A stretch of DNA of 64,000 nucleotides. Source: Ctena decussata. Its lineage: Eukaryota; Mollusca; Bivalvia; Lucinida; Lucinidae. Under the pieces are notes generated by a model. That model was not told the DNA's origin. It saw nothing but the letters and a program-made list of their open reading frames with translations, and ran no database searches. The position numbers were made by a program, and so were the translations under genes. Position 1 is the first letter of the stretch. Every line of letters begins with the position of its first letter. The stretch lies in NCBI GenBank assembly GCA_963989385.1, contig OZ022511.1, positions 4,464,001-4,528,000 of the forward strand, in the 5' to 3' direction. Below, in pieces: positions 1 to 12,064 of the stretch.

Positions 1-377
1 GAAATTCAGGAACACATTTGCCTAAATGTCCGACAAATCATGTTTTCTTTTGAAGTCATATTCAGAGTAGTTTTAGGTAATTATTTGTTCGAAATGATTA
101 CTATATATGCATTTATAATGTTTTTCTCTCGCTTTTCTGGCAGTTTTAGACGCCCTAAGAATTTGTAAGAGCGTTAAAATATCCTACTACTTACGAAATA
201 CATCTACAAGTCTTTTGTTTTCCCAAAGTTTATAATGGTGAGTCCAATACAAATTATCTGAACAGTGGCCAATAATAAACCAAAGACTATTTTATATTAT
301 GTTTTGCCCTTTTATGGTCATGTTTAATAGTTTTCAGACTTAAAGTTGACTTTACTATGGATGTACCATGTCGGTTG
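1..377. other. AT-rich non-coding sequence, no gene seen
   Basis: No open frame with family resemblance was seen. A short motif ending CTAAATGTCCGACAAA occurs near 20-36 and again near 640-655, on either side of the family A copy. This suggests that an older repeat was split or duplicated around that insertion. Confidence 0.5.
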
Positions 378-606
378 GTTGGCTGCGTTGGTTTTAACGG
401 CCCTTGAGACAATATTTCAGTCTATATCGGGCCATCTCCCAGAGAAGGGGAGAAAAGAGAAATAATAGACGAAGAGAAAAAATATCCAAACAATCCCCAT
501 CCGCACCTACTGCAAACACAGTAGGCCCTTGCCCTACTTTTATCTAAATAAGTAGGACGTCCCGGCACTGGAAGTTATAACCAGCACCATCGCCCGAACA
601 CCACCC
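378..606 (-). repeat. SINE-like family A, copy 1
   Basis: This is one of about eleven copies of a roughly 230-bp dispersed element. Read on the minus strand it starts near a GCGATGGTGCTGG block, carries a short inverted motif around CCTACTGTG and GCAGTAGG, has a polypyrimidine stretch and the conserved CGGCCCGATATAGACTGAA-type block, and ends GGCCGTTAAACCC followed by AATC-type simple repeats. No coding capacity is seen. The simple-repeat tail suggests retrotransposition by a LINE; this is inference. Confidence 0.8.
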
Positions 607-1993
607 CATATGCCTTGTAGGACACCTCGGGGCACATGCCCCTAAATGTCCGACAAAGTCTGTGATCTTCGTGACAGTTTTAGTATTTTTTCATGACTTA
701 TTATTTGTATGTAATGAAACTACCAGCTCTTGTGATTACTTAAATACATAGATAATGTCTTTGCTCACTTACATGACAATTTAAGAAACGCTAAAATTTT
801 GTCTAACTTTAAAATAATTTGATGAATTTGATCCATAGTCAGTAACGTAGTACTTGATATATTTCCCAGTATTTTGTGTTTATTATAAATACTGTTGTTC
901 CACTTCTTGATCATATTTAGTGACGTTAATTAATCGGCCCTTGTACGACATATTCAATAACCTTTGGTAGTATCTCACCTCGAAGGCCTGCGTTGTTTTC
1001 TCTAACTCCTTTTTCAAGATCCACGACTCACTGGCATACAGACATGTGGATATGATAAGGGATACACGTCAGTTTCAGGGATATGTTTTCCTCCCAACTG
1101 CGCAATCCTTAAAATAGCCTCCGATTTCGGGCTACCATCTAAGACAACTGCTTGCTACCGTTCCAATCTGTCTTTTTACCTTGATCTCCCTCAGGAGGTC
1201 CTTGACGCTGTTTGATATCAGTTTGGTCTGTTCAGCACTTGTCTCCATTTGTGTAGGTTATGTCGCGACATTTTTCTAGGGCTTCCTTACCTACAAATGA
1301 ACAGCATAGTGATGCATGCATGATGACATCTACAATACATATTTCATGTTTTTAGTTTCAAGTAATGCATGTCTTCGTTTGAAAGCATAATATAAATACA
1401 TTCATATTGGGACGCCGACGGAATCCGTACCAAATAATAATATGTCCCGACCCCCATGTTAGGGGAAAGGGCGGCCGCGTTGCTATGCCAGTGGTGTACT
1501 ATTTTCATCTAAGACATAGCTGCAAGCTTTTCATTTTACTTTTATCACTGTAAGTAACCGTGACTGACCATCTTATAACAAACAAAGCAGCCTTGATTTT
1601 ATCAAAATGGATGCTGAAAATTAGTTCGGTCCTTTCAGTTGGCGACTTGCGATATCATAAACGTCATAGATTGGTAAAAATACAGTGTACAGAGTTTCGC
1701 TCTTTTCCTTGCTCAACGGGAAACCAGGAGAAAATATTTTCTACCTTTTGGTAGTTATATGGCGCAGTTTATGTTATTACTGTTTATGACTAAAATTTTA
1801 GAATAAGGCAGACCCCAGCCAACACACGTAGGCAGGATTCTGCAGGGTCGAACCGGTTATTTAACCCAACGCACCAGGAAAGGGTTCAAATCCCTCATCC
1901 ACTCTGTCAAGAAATCAGTAGTAAAATGACAATATTTTTAATTCGAAGCAGGAAAGTATTAAATCAAACGACAATAGTACTTAGGTATTAAGT

Positions 1994-1996
<3 letters not shown>
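607..1996. other. Non-coding interval, no gene seen
   Basis: There is no convincing exon. A block around 1830-1905 has a GGGTTCAAATCCC motif resembling a tRNA B box and may be a decayed SINE head, but no A box is clear. Confidence 0.45.
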
Positions 1997-2031
<35 letters not shown>

Positions 2032-2153
2032 TTCAGAAAGAATAATAGGGTATTTGATTTGATAGTATTTTCTACTTTTGATATTAGTATACTTTATCCA
2101 TGTGGTAGCAATAAATTCTTTTCTCGTTACAGTACAGTTTATAACGTGTACAG

Positions 2154-2185
<32 letters not shown>
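1997..2185. repeat. Pair of (CT)n microsatellites
   Basis: Two CT runs of about 30 bp lie at 1997-2028 and 2157-2185, separated by about 130 bp of unique AT-rich sequence. Short open frames across them only encode Arg-Glu repeats and are not genes. Confidence 0.95.
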
Positions 2186-2190
<5 letters not shown>

Positions 2191-2654
2191 TGAATAGAAT
2201 GAAAAAGTTAATTGGCATATTGTTTATTTAATAATCTTATGTGGCAGCTACAACGATCCTATTAATTGCCATGAAATAATATTGATAATTTTGTCTATTG
2301 ACTGCAAAAATCAAAATGACTACCAACTCGTAAATAAAATGATGCCAATACACTGTGTAACCAATACATGATTAGCGCCACTTGACAAAGGTGGCCTATA
2401 TAAGGAAGAATAAGGTATAGCTAACCTCAGCCCCTCCCGAGGAACATAGGTATGAGAACGGAAACAACAACTGTTTCGGCTAATCTCAGTATTTTTCAAG
2501 ACACCTAAGGGTAAACATCTCCAACAGGTCATAAAACTCTGATACCTGATTTAATTGGTTGCTTCAAGATTGTACCTTGGAATTGATTGACAGTTTACTG
2601 GGATTAAGTTTTATCGATAAGCCAATCGACTGATATTGATTTTTTAGTAAGACT

Positions 2655-2780
2655 GTAGCTCCGCCCACTCAGGAAGAGCGTAAGCTCAAATGGAGCAGAT
2701 TCTTAAAGGCAGGATTTCTGAACCCCCTGGGAGAGGATTAGCTACCTATATGAGGCATTAAGTGGGCGTGGCTTAGCTAC
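2655..2780. mobile_element. Small MITE with GTAGCT/CCGCCCACT inverted ends
   Basis: The left end reads GTAGCTCCGCCCACT. The right end reads AGTGGGCGTGGCTTAGCTAC, its imperfect reverse complement. The 126-bp body has no coding potential. Target duplication is not clear. Confidence 0.5.
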
Positions 2781-5007
2781 TGTGCAGATTAGACCACTGT
2801 CCAGTTTTAGCTGATAAGACATAGCCATCAGGCAATGTGTGACCTTGTCATAAAACTGGTTTAATTTTTGTAATATTGATTTGTATTAAAAGGAAAAAAT
2901 ACTACGAAATTTGAAGGCTTTGTGACTTTATAGAGAGTAATGTCATCAACGCAAAAGTAGAATATTTTTGGTTTTACCTATGAGACCATATTTTTTGGTC
3001 AAAATACTAAATAATGATATTCTAAAATTAGTATAATGAATTCGTTTTGTCTAGAGTTCATTCTTTTTTCTTTCTTTTATGAAAATTAGCTCAGTGAGTA
3101 ACAGTATTAATTAAATACTTAATTAATCAATTTATTTATATGAAATGTTATTTTGATATTGTATATCAGTTGTCTCATACTTTAAAAACATATAAAGAAT
3201 AAGGAGAAGTATGTTATTATATACTCTTTATTTCCTCTTTGTCAGAGATTACAAATACAACAATATAATAGGGTGGTAAGAAGCAAAAAATGTTATGAAA
3301 CAGAAGATAAAATATGTTCAATGGAATTAGCATTATTGCTGCCGAATGCAACCGCGCGCACACATGTCATTTACGTCAAGTGAAATGCTACCTCACGGCA
3401 CGCGCGAAAAGAGAAGACGGATCAGCTCGCACACCTGCAGAAACGGGCAACAGTCTTCCCTCCTCGACGTATCTAAGAGATGAAAAGTGAAAAACCACGG
3501 TCAGTCTGCGCAGCCACGTAAGCCGACCCGGTATTCACCACACTCGGGCGGCCTAAGGCAGCATTTCACATGACCCCATCAATTATAATTTTATTTGTAA
3601 TCTAAACACAAGTCTTTTATAAGATTATGGAATAGAGGTCTGTTCAGTTGAAGCAACTCTTCCGTTTTCTTATTTTGCCTCCCTTTTTAGTTGGGATCAA
3701 CTTTCTACTAACTTTTTAAGAAAATAACTTACTCCCACAGACAAGATGGGGAATCACGTAATATTTTGTACCTGTATTCGGCCAGAACGGGGAAGAAAAT
3801 TGATCATCATTCCTTTAATACTCCATAAATGTTAATGCCGTAATGTGCAGATACCTCGTCGCATTAACTATGAGCCGTTTTCATGCACGCTGTATTTTTT
3901 CACACAACCTCAAGAAAAGAATGAAAGTCTTTGCCCGAGGTTTTGTGGAGGAAAAAAAAAACAGCTCGCAGCATAAAAATATTTCAACAATCGTTTGCTG
4001 CGAATAAAGACAAGATATTTGCGTGAACATTGATTGAGTACCAAGGAAATAACGAGCAATTCCTATCCGAATACAGGTACAAAATAACCGAAGTAAGTCT
4101 CGTGATTCTCCGCCTTGTAGAAACGAAATCTTCCCTGTAGGAATAGACCCCATTTTCAATTTGGAAAGAAAGCAAAGAGGAAGTCACAAAAGTAGTTTCC
4201 CTTAATAAAATGGCAGCAAACATGGCGGTGAACCACTTCAACATCAATCAATAAATAAACAATAAATAAATAAAAACCTCATAAACATTTTATAAACAAA
4301 AGTGGACAAAATAAATAAGATGACATAAATAAACAGTGAAATAAAAGGCTTGCTCTTAAAAAGGAAACTTCCAAATCATATTCAGCATACTTTCATGACA
4401 GTACAGAGGATGACAACTATTTGCCATATGCCCTTTGTTTATTCACGTCTGCCAATGCCGGTTGTCTTGTTATTTCGGCTGGATAAGCGATTTTGTATAA
4501 TATTGCGTAAGACGATGCAATCATCTCGCCTGTCTTTTAATTTTCGTCTGGTGTGCAGTCGATACCGTTTTTGTCCTGAAACTCGAACACCTTAAAATTG
4601 GAACACCATAAGTTATTGCTAATATGATTTAGAAAAAAAAGTATGATATTATGCATTAACCGCCCTGGTCAGTTTAAACATATTTTAGTGTCTTTGTACA
4701 CAAAAGTACAAACAATGGGGTCGGGTTACAAGTTCTCACAACATTAGTTACAGCCCTCCCCTAAAACATGGTATACAAAAGCCAACATGGCACAAACAAG
4801 ATCAACCATATGAAACTGCAATATTTTACATAAGTACAAACATTAAACATTTATAAATAAATAAATAAATAAATTGTCAATAATCGTGTAAATATTCAGA
4901 TAATTGATCATCTGATGGTAATAAGGAAACGGTGATGGAGCAGTATGATCAGGGCCTGCACTTTTCGACATCAGACAGTATATATGATGTATTCGTATTT
5001 CAGGATT
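2781..5007. other. Non-coding interval, no gene seen
   Basis: Mostly AT-rich. The interval 3340-3560 is locally GC-richer, but no splice-flanked conserved frame was recognised. Short AAAT-type tracts occur near 4250-4290 and 4855-4875. Confidence 0.45.
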
Positions 5008-5171
5008 GATGGATGATATAGGATTTTAGATTCTTTTCAACAGTATTTCAGTCATATCAGGAATATGAGAGGGTGATGTGATGTAACAGATTACTGCCTC
5101 CAGCGGGAATCAAACCCGGAACCGCTAGGTTAGCAGGCCAGCGCACAACGCACTGGGCTACATGGGCTCTT
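5008..5171 (-). repeat. tRNA-derived SINE family C, copy 1
   Basis: On the minus strand the head near 5171-5090 reads as a tRNA-like unit: a promoter A-box region with GTAGCCCAGTGCG, then GGTTCCGGGTTTGATTCCCG containing a B box. It is followed by a conserved body (CATATCA...ACTGAAATACTGTTG) and a CATCCATCAATCC-type tail. Other copies are at about 6080, 10600, 12070, 16290 and 49735. Confidence 0.7.
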
Positions 5172-5190
5172 TGTATTTCATGATATATAC

Positions 5191-5643
5191 AAGCAGTGAT
5201 CAGGGTTTGTACTGTTGCCAATCGCATTCAACAGCTTAATGTGAATGGCAACAGAACAAATGGTATATACAGAATTTCGTCACGATATCCCACTTATTAT
5301 CAATTATGTGTACATATATAAGCAGTAGTAAAACATAGCAGTAACCCAGTAAGCACATGACGCTGACTGTCCATCTGCATCCTGTGGTAAGATGATCGGA
5401 TGATAAAACTCATCAAATAATAATGGATTAAGATACAAGTGGCTTTCCAGTGGCACACGACGTTTAAACAACATTGTTTCAATGTCGTTTCGACGTCAGA
5501 AAAATCACAATGACGACGAATCAACGTCATAACATTATTGCAACATTGTTGGTTCTTATCGTCTGACCAAGGTTTGTACTGTTGCCATTCACATTCAGCT
5601 GTTGAATGTGAATGGCAACAGTACAAACCCTGATCACTGCTTG
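5191..5643. mobile_element. Foldback element with palindromic ends
   Basis: The first about 30 bases (starting AAGCAGTGATCAGGGTTTG) are the reverse complement of the last about 30 (ending CCTGATCACTGCTT). Each end is itself a near-perfect hairpin of about 59 bp (5204-5260 and 5571-5629), centred on the CATTCA/TGAATG arms. The interior has no coding potential. This fits a non-autonomous foldback transposon. A poly-A run at 5647-5664 follows directly. Confidence 0.65.
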
Positions 5644-5671
5644 AATGAAAAAAAAAAAAAAAAAACTGGGC

Positions 5672-6078
5672 ATGAATACATGACCGGGAGAGGTGTTTCC
5701 TAACTGGTTTTCGATTTGGCTTATTTGCATATACATCCTAAAATTATCATTTCAATTTTAATTTATCTGACTTTCAAGGATTGTACGTAGAACTTATATG
5801 AAGCATTCTAAAGACATTTGATAAAACGATTAAATTTGGTATGATGAGGGGAGTATTTCTTTAAATACAAACAAAAAGTATGCGTGGAATACAGCAATAA
5901 TACAAAACATATTCACAGAGAAAGAGCATCACAGTTAATATATATCAAACAGTAGTTAAACTGGTATCTTAAAAGACATTTTTCCTTCATGAATTGGCAT
6001 CTAAAAGCTGTTGTCTTTATACATGTGTAATCAGTTTTCACTAAGTTCAATTTTATTTCTAGCACACAGAATTTTAAC
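5672..6078. other. Non-coding interval, no gene seen
   Basis: AT-rich sequence between the foldback element and the next SINE. No exon or further repeat structure was recognised. Confidence 0.4.
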
Positions 6079-6079
6079 T

Positions 6080-6207
6080 AGGAGGACGATGGGAGGGTGA
6101 TAGAGAAATGCCGTTTGGGATTGAAAAGATTTCCGCCTCCGGGAATCGAACTCGGAATGCTAGATCAGCAGGCCAGCGCTTAATCCACTGAGCTATCGTA
6201 GCTTCCT
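6080..6207 (-). repeat. tRNA-derived SINE family C, copy 2 (partial)
   Basis: On the minus strand the head reads GAAGCTACGATAGCTCAGTGG (A box region), then GAGTTCGATTCCCGG (B box), with the same head layout as the copy at 5.1 kb. The 3' part decays around the GGACGATGGGAGGGTGAT block. Confidence 0.65.
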
Positions 6208-6356
6208 AATTTTGAAAGGAATTGTAATTTCAAAGCAGTAAGTAATATTTGCAAATCTCTTCATCTATTAATATTATAATTAGTTTTTTTTTTAAATATC
6301 ATATGTGAGTGGTTTGCCTATCTAGTGTGATGTTAGGCAAACAAAATCTAAATATT

Positions 6357-6941
6357 AGAGGCAGACAGGCCACCGGGGCTCAACTGGTGACCTTCTTTTG
6401 CTTCAGATTTCCAGTGGGGTTGTTTGGCAGGACAGGGATCTCCACCTGTCAGACGGCCCGTTTTATCTGTTGAGTCCTCGTCTTTGCTTCTTCATGGTGT
6501 TGAAATTTGATTTATGTGTTTACCGTGATGATTCATGGACGAGTTAGAGGGTTATCATGCGAACCGAACAACCAACTAAATGTTTTGTACCACTTCAGAA
6601 ACTGAGGGTGAGGTTGGGCCTGTAAAATCGATTTAAGCCCCCCAGTAATTCATTACTGACCGTTCCAAGGCGGTAGTTCTGTTGTGGTTCTTTGTTGCCT
6701 GTTTTTGGTGTCAGAGTTTCTGTGATGTTTTACCTTATGTATGTTATTATTGTTTTTGGTTCGGTTTGGGTTGCTGAGTGGCCACCTTTTGGGAACAAGC
6801 TGCTCACTCGGTTGGCCATATGTTCTCTGTATCTTGATTATTTGTAATCTTAGTTGTTTCCAACTATGGTTTGAGGGCTGGATTTGGATTTTGATTGTTT
6901 CAGTTCCTGGTCTTTGCATACTTTTTACTCTAAGAAAACAG
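6357..6941 (+). repeat. Dispersed family B, copy 1
   Basis: A roughly 585-bp repeat starting near CCACCGGGGCTCAACTGG and ending CTTTGCATACTTTTTAC. Copies at 37001-37690 and 42287-42757 are nearly identical over the shared part. A diverged subfamily (B') is at 20.7, 32.1 and 51.3-53.9 kb, sharing the TACTGACCGTYCCAAGGCGGTA core and the CAGTTCCTG 3' block. It has open frames on both strands, but they match no family I recognise and are probably non-coding. The high similarity implies recent activity. Confidence 0.8.
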
Positions 6942-6971
6942 AGCAGACACAGATCAGACTGTCCCTAGAAT

Positions 6972-7185
6972 GACATTGATTGGTTGATTGTTTTTTTTGG
7001 GTCCTTTGAGACAATATTTCAGTATATCGAAACGTAACCCCAGAGAGAGGGAGACTATAGGCGAGAGAAAAGTGTCAAAACAACCCCCACCCGCACCTAC
7101 TGCAAGCACAGCAGGCCCTTGCCCTACTATTATCAAGATAATGGCTCTGGAAGTTACACGCAGGACCTTCGCACCCCCTCCCCAG
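6972..7185 (-). repeat. SINE-like family A, copy 2
   Basis: A truncated family A copy immediately right of family B copy 1. It has the conserved TTTGAGACAATATTTCAGT block and the CCGCACCTACTGCAAGCACAG inverted-motif core, with decayed ends. Confidence 0.75.
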
Positions 7186-7432
7186 GAGGAGCAGTCTGAT
7201 TAGGGTCTCCACATACATATGTAGGTCACTAGTTACTGGCGAAAGTATGAGTGCAAGCTCTGGCACAGTTATGTACAACTGTACTGCCCTTCCACGAAGT
7301 CCTGTCTCTTACGGTTTGTCATTATCATCAAGGGAGCAGAGACGTCAGATCCACGAATATTTTAGGCATGTGAAAGTAGAATAGGAGACAGAGTATCTGA
7401 TGTGCTCCTTGTACCGGGGTGGTGGCGGGTGG

Positions 7433-7578
7433 GGGGGGGGGGGGGATGGTCGGGCGGTGTTTGGATTTTTTCTCGTCTATCGTTTCTCTTTCCTTTCTCC
7501 CTCCCTCTGGGAGACGATCCGATATAGACTGATATACTGTCTCAAAGGGCCGTTAAACCCACAACCAATCAACCAATC
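7433..7578 (+). repeat. SINE-like family A, copy 3 (5'-truncated)
   Basis: The 3' portion of the element, ending GGGCCGTTAAACCCAC and then AATCAACC repeats. The 5' portion is replaced by a poly-G run at about 7432-7445. Confidence 0.75.
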
Positions 7579-7639
7579 CAGGTACGAGAAACACGAAGGA
7601 AAACAGGATCATCATCAGGGTGCGCAACTGTAACCATGC

Positions 7640-9180
7640 AATGAAAAGGGTCCCTTTATAAAAACTGCGTATTCGTATTCCCGAACAGCTGCACAAAAGT
7701 CTGATCTGAGTCTGCGATTTTGTTCAAGCGGTATAACCATAATGTTTGGTATAACTACGGTAATTTGATAGCTCTGTTTCTCCATGGTATTTCATCAAAG
7801 GGTAGAGGTAGTGACAATAAACAAGAGTCGCTTTCAATAGACAGTTTGATTAATCTTATCTAAAGGGACTATGATAAGGGTTATTAGAATAACACCCTGT
7901 TTTATGCATTTACTCTAGAAAATAAATAAGGTTTCTCCAAATAAAACCATTAATTGTTATGGAAACGCTAAACATCTTAATTTTTTCTACTTATTTCGAT
8001 TTTATGCAAAAGTAGTAAATATGTATATTTATTTTAGTTTATTTAGTATTTATTTTATTTTACATTTTCTTTAATATTTTGTCATAAACATAGATGATCT
8101 TAAACCAAATGCTTAGAGTGAACAGGTGAATAGTCAAATCAGCCTGTGCAACTGCGTAAAATGAAGGTCTTCTTTAGATTACCAAAATTCACAGACTGTT
8201 ACGCGAAATGATCAGACAGCGCAGCTGTGCAGACTAAATTGAGCATTTTTTTCATTATTAGTAAAAGAAATAGATATGGTAAAAACAAACAACTAAAATA
8301 TAAAATTGAGGAATCATTGAAATAAATGTATACCATTAACCTTCTTTATAATTTTAACGGCACTCATTACAACAACAACGATCTTAATAACATTATTTTA
8401 ATATGTACGGAATGGGCTTTATTCAAAGAATTCATTACAACAGCACCTTCAAGAAATGGTCCGGATATGACTGAAATACTGTTAAAATGGGCGTTTAATC
8501 GCAAGTCATCAATCATCCAAATCATCAAATAATAAACTGCCTTATTGCTAACCCGCTTCCACAACCCTGTTCTACAAGCCGTACGGGTAGGCTCAAATCA
8601 CCTCCTTTCTCTCTCTCCCCTCCCCCTTCCCCGAATTTCGTATCAGTAGCCACTGCCTTTTACTAAATGAGATTTTAGATCAGTTGATTTCTCATTATTT
8701 CTTCCAAATTAAAATTTCTGAGATAAAAGGATAGTTACAATGGTATTATGCGCAAATTTCAATAAACGGTCATTAGGGTGTATGACGTATTGACATATTT
8801 TATTTTATTTGAGCCTCACTTCCATATTGTACTCGTAGTATATACACATAAAACAAATTTCAATGGAATCATTCCAGTTAAGGAATTATGAGAGACTATC
8901 TTTAAAAACGATGATAAGAATCTAAAGACCCTTAAGAACTTCAATATAATCATGATATAGTATGTACTATAGATATAAGCATTTCAACACGGTAAAACAT
9001 TCTATGAAATAAAATGGTGGCGCAGCAGTCAGAATGACGTCGTACTGACATCGGTGCGACGTCGTTACGTCGCATCGATGCCAGTGGGACGTCACATCAA
9101 CGTCATGAGCTCGCAGATTAAGAGTTATATAGTAAATTGCACCTACGCTTCAAGATTTCCCAGCAGGTTTTGGCTGTAAC
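7640..9180. other. AT-rich non-coding interval, no gene seen
   Basis: No conserved frame was recognised. Around 9030-9105 there is a local run of CGTCGCAT/GACGTC-type palindromic motifs of unknown meaning. Confidence 0.4.
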
Positions 9181-9182
9181 CT

Positions 9183-9475
9183 TCACACAGAGCTCACAGG
9201 ACAAAACAAAACACATTTTTGTATATCTGAAAAGATATCAAAACTCTCTGAAAGTTCTCTAGCTTTCGTATACATTTGGTCTCTTAAGTCGTTATATATC
9301 GGACAGGAAGTAAGTACATGGAGTTCGTTTTCTAAACCACCATTGCACAGAGGACACAGGCGTTCACCCAGGGGCAAACGTTCATACCGCCCCGTCTCCA
9401 CTCTTATTGGAGCCACACCACAGCGGAATTTAGCTAACGCACTTCTGTGACACTTTGGTAGTCCATTTTTATATA
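9183..9475 (-). pseudogene. Non-LTR retrotransposon C-terminal fragment
   Basis: The minus-strand frame reads from about 9475 through a KCHRSALAKFRCG-like stretch, an IRVETGRYERLP block, then CPLC...ELHVLTSCPIY. This is a Cys-Cys-His-Cys cluster typical of the extreme C-terminus of non-LTR reverse transcriptase polyproteins (RIETGRY...CPLC...DExHFL..CP.Y in many animal elements). No reverse transcriptase core is present, so this is a 5'-truncated relic. The clade is not resolved. Confidence 0.6.
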
Positions 9476-9499
9476 GGCCTCTATATTATATATATATAT

Positions 9500-9735
9500 G
9501 AGCCGCGACACGAGAAAACCAACAATGTGGTTGTGCGCCCAGCGCAGATTCAGATCAGCCTGGGCATCCGCCCAGTCTGATCAAAGTCTTCGCTGTCCGC
9601 ATGGAGGTAGCTTAGATCCTTAGCTACCCTTTAAGTGCTTAGCGAAGAGTCTGATCAGACTGCGCAGTTGCCCAGGCTGATCTGAGTCTGTGCTGGGCGC
9701 GCAACTACTTTGTTGGTTTTCTCGTGTCCCGGCTC
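9500..9735. mobile_element. MITE family D, copy 1
   Basis: A 236-bp element whose ends are inverted (GAGCCGCGACACGAG at left, CTCGTGTCCCGGCTC at right), with inverted-repeat similarity extending over much of the element. It is flanked by ATAT on both sides, a 4-bp target duplication. Same length as the copy at 14747. No coding capacity. Confidence 0.85.
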
Positions 9736-9884
9736 ATATCCTTAAACAGCTTGTACGACCTTAGCTTGTAATGCAATCTTAAATGTGTCTTTAAGTACCT
9801 GTAAATATTCGTATTTTATCTCTGTAACTACGAACTTCTTCTTTCTGTTTCATTCTATTAATGCCTAGCATGCCTTAAAAAGGA

Positions 9885-9962
9885 CTTAGGCAAACCTTGC
9901 AGACCCTGATCAGACGCCACATTACGCGGCATCTGATCAGGGTCTACACTTTTTGCATAAGA
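9885..9962. repeat. Short hairpin with CTGATCAG arms
   Basis: GACCCTGATCAGACGCC and GGCATCTGATCAGGGTC face each other across about 9 bases. Related CTGATCAGA fragments occur elsewhere in the window (about 18220 and 31990-32040), so this is a decayed dispersed repeat rather than a regulatory hairpin. Confidence 0.5.
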
Positions 9963-10597
9963 CAAATGTATATAAAAGAAGAATGAAATAAAATAAAATA
10001 ACTCAACCAGACACCCCTTGAAAATTGATTCATCCATTTGATAAGGATAGAATAGTCCACCGGGCATAATCGTTTTCGTCTTTACTTTAACTAGATTTGT
10101 TTTTTGTTGTTTTGCATTATACCGAATTATTTACAGATCAAATTTTGTTTACTGTCGTGTCAATGCACTTTTAATTTTAGACCAAACCTTGAAATAGGTT
10201 GAGCAGCTTGTCACGGAAAAAGTCGGCTCTTTCCGTATCAGTCAGAACACCTTTATATAATATCATTTACATCAATTCCGATACATCTGACTGTGGGGCA
10301 GAGGTTCATATTGCAGTATCGAAAATCAGACTATTACACTGAATATCACCAGTTAATGGTTCGAGTCCCATGTTTCCCTTTTTCTTTTTTTTTCCTTTGC
10401 TTTTATTTTGGTCTTTTAACTTATGTATTTTTATTTCTTTGTTTTTTTAACGTTTATTTTTTTATTTTACCTCTTCTAATAATGAATTCCCTTCTTGTTT
10501 GGCAATGAGTTTATGTGAAACTACACACAATAACTAAAAGGCTTATACATGTATAATGCATTTGTTTTTTCTGTATCAGAACGAGTATCCACAGGAT

Positions 10598-10797
10598 GAA
10601 TGGATGAAATGGCGGCTTTAAAGTCTGTTCAACAATATTTTAGTCAAACCAGGACGATGTAAAGGTGATTATGAAGGACACTGTGCAATAAAGCACCAGG
10701 TAGGTTCGAACAGAACCTTGACTCCATATGATCCCGAACCCGCGACCCCATGATCCAAAGTCGGGAGCGCTAACCACTTGGCTACGCAGGCGCTTCA
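10598..10797 (-). repeat. tRNA-derived SINE family C, copy 3
   Basis: On the minus strand it has an A-box-like AGCCAAGTGGTTAGCG, a degenerate B-box region, a conserved body, and a tail ending CGCCATTTCATCCATTCATC. It lies inside the left arm of the inverted duplication and pairs with the plus-strand copy at 49735-49940. Confidence 0.7.
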
Positions 10798-10879
10798 GCA
10801 TCAACTGCAAACACAACGTTCAACTGTGACGAAACTGGGAAAAAGCATAAAAGTTGTCATTTTGAGTAGCGGGATTGGT

Positions 10880-11018
10880 TGCAGTCGGGCGATGATGCTA
10901 GGTAACTTTCAGTGCAGGGGCGTCCTGCTAATTTGGATAATAGTAGGGCAAGGGCCTACCGTACTTGCAGTAGGTGCTGGTGGGGTAGTTTGTATATTGT
11001 TTCTCTCGCCTATCATAT

Positions 11019-11072
<54 letters not shown>

Positions 11073-11150
11073 AGACGTCTGAAAATAGACTGAAAAATTG
11101 TCCCAACGAGCTGTTAAACCCCAAACAACCAACCAACCAACATTTTCAGC
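10880..11150 (+). repeat. SINE-like family A, copy 4, with expanded (CT)n
   Basis: A complete copy from GGGCGATGATGCTAGG to TTAAACCCCAAACAACCAACC. Its internal polypyrimidine segment has expanded to a CT run of about 50 bases (11020-11069). It pairs with the copy at 49424-49625 in the other arm. Confidence 0.8.
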
Positions 11151-11725
11151 CGACTTTTTCTGCTTAGTCTATTCAGCAACATCCTGGTTAAGTTGCATGC
11201 TGCGCTGAGGCTGTTTTTCGCTATTTCTCTGTTAGATATGCAAGTTCACGAGTCTCCAAGAAAAAAACTTTTTAAACAGATTGAGTATGCAGGACTATGC
11301 CAGATAAAACAGCATGAAACAGAACCTAAATCTACATGACAGGCAAATGTTCGACAGTTTTTGTTCCAATTTTCGTAGAAAATTCGCCACGCCTTATCCC
11401 CATCTAGTCCGAAATGTAAGAGGAACGGAAAAAATAAAAGTTAAAACAAAAAAAGACCCAAAGGTATGCCCATGCAAAATATGTGTTATGTGTATAGTGC
11501 TTTTCGCTTAACCCACTTCACCACGGCGGACATTGTAATTTCTGGCATTATTACTCAATAGTTATACCATGCACTAAGCTGACGGATAATGACGAGCGCA
11601 GTCGGGTATATCACGGAGATGGGCGGACAGTTGTTTTGCTACAGGTATAGTCGCGGTTACCCATTTCCAAGGTTCCAATGGAATCGGCGACCTTTTGACA
11701 CGACAGGCTAGAAATTTTCTTTATA

Positions 11726-12060
11726 AATCTAATTAATGAAGTAAATAACAACAGCTTTTTTCCATAATCGTCATAATTACTATTTTTACTTACCATTTCC
11801 TTCTCGAATTCAAATGACACATTTACGCCATACAGTAGCGAGATGTCTTTAAACCAATTAAACAAATGTGATAGTTTCAGGATAATATTACGTAATGTTA
11901 TACAATGAAGTGTTCCACAATAAACAACGGCCATGTGGTTTGAAAATCTCTCTGACACAGAGAATACCCGAGCTCACACAGGTAATGACATAACAGGGTC
12001 ATTAAACCATTATAGAGTGATACCACGTTTTGGCTAACTAATAGTGACAGAATTTGGAAT
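11726..12060. other. Non-coding interval, no gene seen
   Basis: The sequence outside the inverted duplication has no recognised exon. A 115-residue minus-strand open frame crosses the duplication boundary and shows no family motif. Confidence 0.4.
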
Positions 12061-12064
12061 ACTT

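Larger units (their letters stand above)
10130..11725 (+). repeat. Left arm of a 1.6-kb inverted duplication
   Basis: This block matches the reverse complement of 48650-50378 along its length. Collinear landmarks include the TTTCCGTATCAGTCAGAACG-like segment, a GGTTCGAGTCCC motif, a nested family C SINE, a nested family A element, a segment with TCCGAAATGTAAGAGGAACGG, and an end near GACACGACAGGCTAGAAATTT. Homology fades just outside both limits. The arms are clearly diverged and contain indels. The order and orientation of nested repeats are the same in both arms, so the block was copied as one unit or both arms are copies of one large composite element. Confidence 0.8.

Noticed and set aside
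1997..2185. Arg-Glu-rich small protein on the minus strand
   Set aside because: It is a translation of CT microsatellites.
5085..5171. Functional tRNA gene on the minus strand
   Set aside because: A and B boxes are present but the cloverleaf is degenerate and the sequence continues into a conserved SINE body and tail.
6653..6968. Open frames on both strands in family B, repeated at 42475-42883
   Set aside because: They occur only because family B copies are similar; composition is not domain-like and the truncated copies break the frames.
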